Positions 13,543-16,065 of a stretch of DNA of 16,065 nt are shown one piece after another. Position numbers and translations under genes: made by a program. The stretch is from CAZCBD01 sp964496755. Lineage in GTDB: Bacteria; Bacteroidota; Ignavibacteria; Ignavibacteriales; Melioribacteraceae. The notes under the pieces were generated by a model. That model saw nothing but the letters and a program-made list of their open reading frames with translations, did not search any database and was not told the origin of the DNA. The DNA lies in assembly GCA_964496755.1 (NCBI GenBank), contig CAZCBD010000042.1:1-16065 (forward strand), read 5' to 3'. Every line of letters begins with the position of its first letter. Position 1 is the first letter of the stretch.

Positions 13543-16065
13543 TTATTTCGATTTAACCTTTTCTTTTAACTCATTCAATCTATTAAGAGCATCTATAGGA
13601 GTTAGTTTGTCAATTTCAATTTCATTAATTTCGGTACGAATTTCATCATCTTTAAACTCAAACAAATTAATTTGATTGATATCTTCGGCTTTAAATTTTG
13701 CAATCTTTGCTTTTTTCACCTCGAAAGGAGTAAGTTCTTTGCTTTCAAGATTAGTTAAAATTTCTTTAGCTTTTTTAGTAACAAAATCGGGCAATCCGGC
13801 CATTTGCGCAACTTGAATACCGTAACTATGATCGGCGCCACCCGGCGTAACTCGATGCAAGAAAATAACCTTATCATCATATTCCCTTACTTCGACCTTA
13901 AAATTTTTAATACGCGGAAAAATAGAAGCCATTTCGTTCAACTCATGATAATGAGTAGCAAATAAAGTTTTTGCAGCTACCCGAGGATTTTCATGCAAAT
14001 ATTCCGTGATAGCCCAAGCAATGGAAATACCATCGAACGTACTTGTTCCGCGTCCGATTTCATCCAAAAGAACAAGACTTTTATTAGTTGCATTATTTAA
14101 AATATTAGCAGCCTCTTGCATTTCCACCAAAAAGGTACTTTCGCCGGAAGTAATATTATCACTTGCCCCAACTCGCGTATAAATTCTATCTACCACTCCG
14201 ATTTCCGCATACTCTGCCGGAACATATGAACCGATCTGTGCCAATAAAACAATTAATCCGATTTGGCGCAGATAAACGGATTTACCTGCCATATTAGGAC
14301 CTGTTAAAAGTATAATTTGATTTTCATCATTAGAAAGCAAAGTATCATTGGGTGTAAATTTTTCTCCGGGAGGCAGAATATTTTCTACTACCGGATGTCT
14401 GCCCTTTTTAATTTTAATTTTATTTGAATTGCTGATAACAGGTTTCACATAATTATACATTTTAGCAGAAACCGATAGAGATAAAAAACAATCGAGATTT
14501 GCAATTAAAGAAGCATTCTGCTGAATTTCTTTGGTAAAATTACTCACATAATTTCTAACTTCAGCAAAAAGTTGTGTTTCCAATTTTATTATATTTTCAT
14601 GAGCATTTAAAACCTTTTCCTCATAAATTTTCAGATCTTGCGTAATAAATCTTTCACCGTTAACCAAAGTTTGCTTTCGGATATATTCCTGTGGAACTTT
14701 ATCCTTATGAGCATTACTAATTTCGATATAGTATCCAAAAACTTTATTATACCCAACTTTTAGCGAAGAAATACCGGTTCTTTCTCTTTCGGACTTTTGT
14801 AAATTTGCAATCCAATTTTTCGCATTTCCCGAAAGTGAGCGTAATTGATCCAGCTCTTCGTTATACCCTTCTCGTATTATTCCACCGTCAATTAAATTAA
14901 GCGAAGGGGCATCATCAATTGCCGTTTCTATTTTTTCAACTACATTTTCTAATTCATTTAACCTTAAAGTAATATCAGAAATATATTCATTACTAATATT
15001 TTCCAATAATTGTTTAATCAAGGGTATTTTTTTTAACGATAATTTTAATTGAACCAATTCTCTCGGGTTTGCTCTTCCGGTACATATTTTTGAAATTAAT
15101 CGTTCAAGGTCACCTATTTCCTTCAGTTCCTTTTTTAAACTATCGCTTAATGAATCGGCATCAAATAAAACCGAAACACATGATTGTCTTTTCTGAATTT
15201 CATCTACTTTTCTAAGAGGAGCCGAAATCCAATTCTTAAGCAATCTACCTCCCATGGGTGTTTCCGTTTTATCGAGAATTGAAATTAGTGATCCTTCTTT
15301 GTTGCCCGATTGCATATGAAAAGTAATTTCAAGATTTCTTTTTGTAGAAAAATCAAGGAACATAAAATCAGAAGGATTATATTTGGTAATTTTATTTAAA
15401 TGAAAAAGATTCACCTTTTGGGTTTCCTGCAAATAATTTAATACTGCCCCCGCTGCAGAAATTCCACCGGTAAAATCTTCAATTCCAAATCCTTTTAAAT
15501 TTACGGTTTTAAAATGAGAAGTTAACAATTCATAGGAATAATCATACTCAAAAAGCCAATCTTCAATTTTAGTTAAACGAGCATCAGCATTTATTTTAAA
15601 TATCAATTTTTCAAGTTCAAAATATTGAGACTTGGCAAGAATAACTTCCGCCGGATTGATTAACCCGATTTGTTCGGAAATATGTGATAAAGGAACTTCA
15701 TAAACTTTAAATTCACCGGTAGAAATATCACAAAAAGAAATACCCGCATTATTCTTTGACAAAAAAATCGACATCAAATAATTATTTTTTTTATGATCGA
15801 GTAATTTTTCAGACATTGCCACACCGGGCGTTACAACCTCCGTAACCTCCCTTTTCACAATACCTTTGGCCATTTTGGGATCTTCAATCTGTTCGCAAAC
15901 CGCAACACGATATCCGGCTCTAACCAACTTCGGCAAATAAGTATCTATTGCATGATGCGGAAAACCTGCCAAAGGCACATCGCCTGCTGCACCGTTCGAG
16001 CGCTTGGTTAAAGTTATTCCCAACACTTTGGATGCAACTTTTGCATCATTTTCAAAGGTTTCAAA
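13543..16065 (-). CDS. mutS: DNA mismatch repair protein MutS (N-terminus beyond right edge)
   Basis: MutS recognises base mismatches and small loops and, with ATP, recruits MutL. 840 residues are visible. The frame stays open to the right edge, opening FETFENDAKVASKVLGITLTKR, so the GTG at 16026 is internal and not the start; about 20-40 residues are missing. The edge cuts through the Phe-x-Glu mismatch-reading motif, of which the Glu is visible. Further landmarks, counted from the edge: GDVPLAGFPHHA, the connector and core domains, Walker A TGPNMAGKS at 588-596, the STFLVEMQE signature near 642-650, Walker B LLDEIGRGTSTFDG near 666-679, and ATHYHEL near 703. The C-terminal helices are present and end in TAA at 13543. 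Full-length MutS1 type, not MutS2, since there is no Smr domain. Confidence 0.97.
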   Translation of the reverse strand, partial: FETFENDAKVASKVLGITLTKRSNGAAGDVPLAGFPHHAIDTYLPKLVRAGYRVAVCEQIEDPKMAKGIVKREVTEVVTPGVAMSEKLLDHKKNNYLMSIFLSKNNAGISFCDISTGEFKVYEVPLSHISEQIGLINPAEVILAKSQYFELEKLIFKINADARLTKIEDWLFEYDYSYELLTSHFKTVNLKGFGIEDFTGGISAAGAVLNYLQETQKVNLFHLNKITKYNPSDFMFLDFSTKRNLEITFHMQSGNKEGSLISILDKTETPMGGRLLKNWISAPLRKVDEIQKRQSCVSVLFDADSLSDSLKKELKEIGDLERLISKICTGRANPRELVQLKLSLKKIPLIKQLLENISNEYISDITLRLNELENVVEKIETAIDDAPSLNLIDGGIIREGYNEELDQLRSLSGNAKNWIANLQKSERERTGISSLKVGYNKVFGYYIEISNAHKDKVPQEYIRKQTLVNGERFITQDLKIYEEKVLNAHENIIKLETQLFAEVRNYVSNFTKEIQQNASLIANLDCFLSLSVSAKMYNYVKPVISNSNKIKIKKGRHPVVENILPPGEKFTPNDTLLSNDENQIILLTGPNMAGKSVYLRQIGLIVLLAQIGSYVPAEYAEIGVVDRIYTRVGASDNITSGESTFLVEMQEAANILNNATNKSLVLLDEIGRGTSTFDGISIAWAITEYLHENPRVAAKTLFATHYHELNEMASIFPRIKNFKVEVREYDDKVIFLHRVTPGGADHSYGIQVAQMAGLPDFVTKKAKEILTNLESKELTPFEVKKAKIAKFKAEDINQINLFEFKDDEIRTEINEIEIDKLTPIDALNRLNELKEKVKSK

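Noticed and set aside
16024..16026. GTG at 16026 as the start of mutS
   Set aside because: The frame continues open to the edge with conserved MutS residues (FETFENDAKVASK), so the true start is outside the window.

Overview
The window is AT-rich, gene-dense and almost entirely on the minus strand. It reads like a chromosomal housekeeping segment from the Bacteroidota/Chlorobiota lineage, with an Ignavibacteria-like member as my best guess. The guess rests on the low GC, the mix of genes (an EF-G-like paralogue, a DUF1684 lipoprotein, a YtxH/DUF948 pair, a type I-beta DAHP synthase, a TyrA-ACT fusion, sensor kinases of two kinds) and frequent TTG starts. It is not proven by any marker gene. 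A run of ten N at 7632-7641 shows that this is a draft assembly. I see no insertion sequence, tRNA, rRNA, CRISPR array or prophage, and no gene-free stretch longer than about 140 bases.

In minus-strand transcription order, from the right edge leftwards: mutS (its first residues lie beyond the edge), a DUF1684 lipoprotein, aroF (DAHP synthase) and tyrA-ACT form the first run. A promoter-like site with an adjacent 16-bp palindrome then leads a four-gene set: a secreted protein with a CPPxC-P-CPPxC tail, a 7-TM membrane protein, a HisKA_3 histidine kinase without a sensor domain, and a small Cys4 protein. A double-HTH regulator follows and is the only plus-strand gene. It diverges from a three-gene run with no spacer bases between genes: an exported protein interrupted by the N-gap, a Maf pyrophosphatase and a flippase-like membrane protein. 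Next come ytxH and DUF948, an EF-G-like GTPase ending at a good hairpin terminator, and finally a HIT hydrolase, thyA, a histidine kinase and folA (cut by the left edge).

The recognisable pathways are thymidylate/folate metabolism (thyA, folA), nucleotide house-cleaning (HIT, Maf), entry into and branching of aromatic amino-acid synthesis (aroF, tyrA) and mismatch repair (mutS). The less ordinary parts are the kinase wedged between thyA and folA with overlapping ends, the secreted/7-TM/kinase/Cys4 cluster, an apparently leaderless promoter before the gapped gene, recurring TTG-N20-TATTTT promoter-like sites, and a tandem duplication of the 3' end of aroF.
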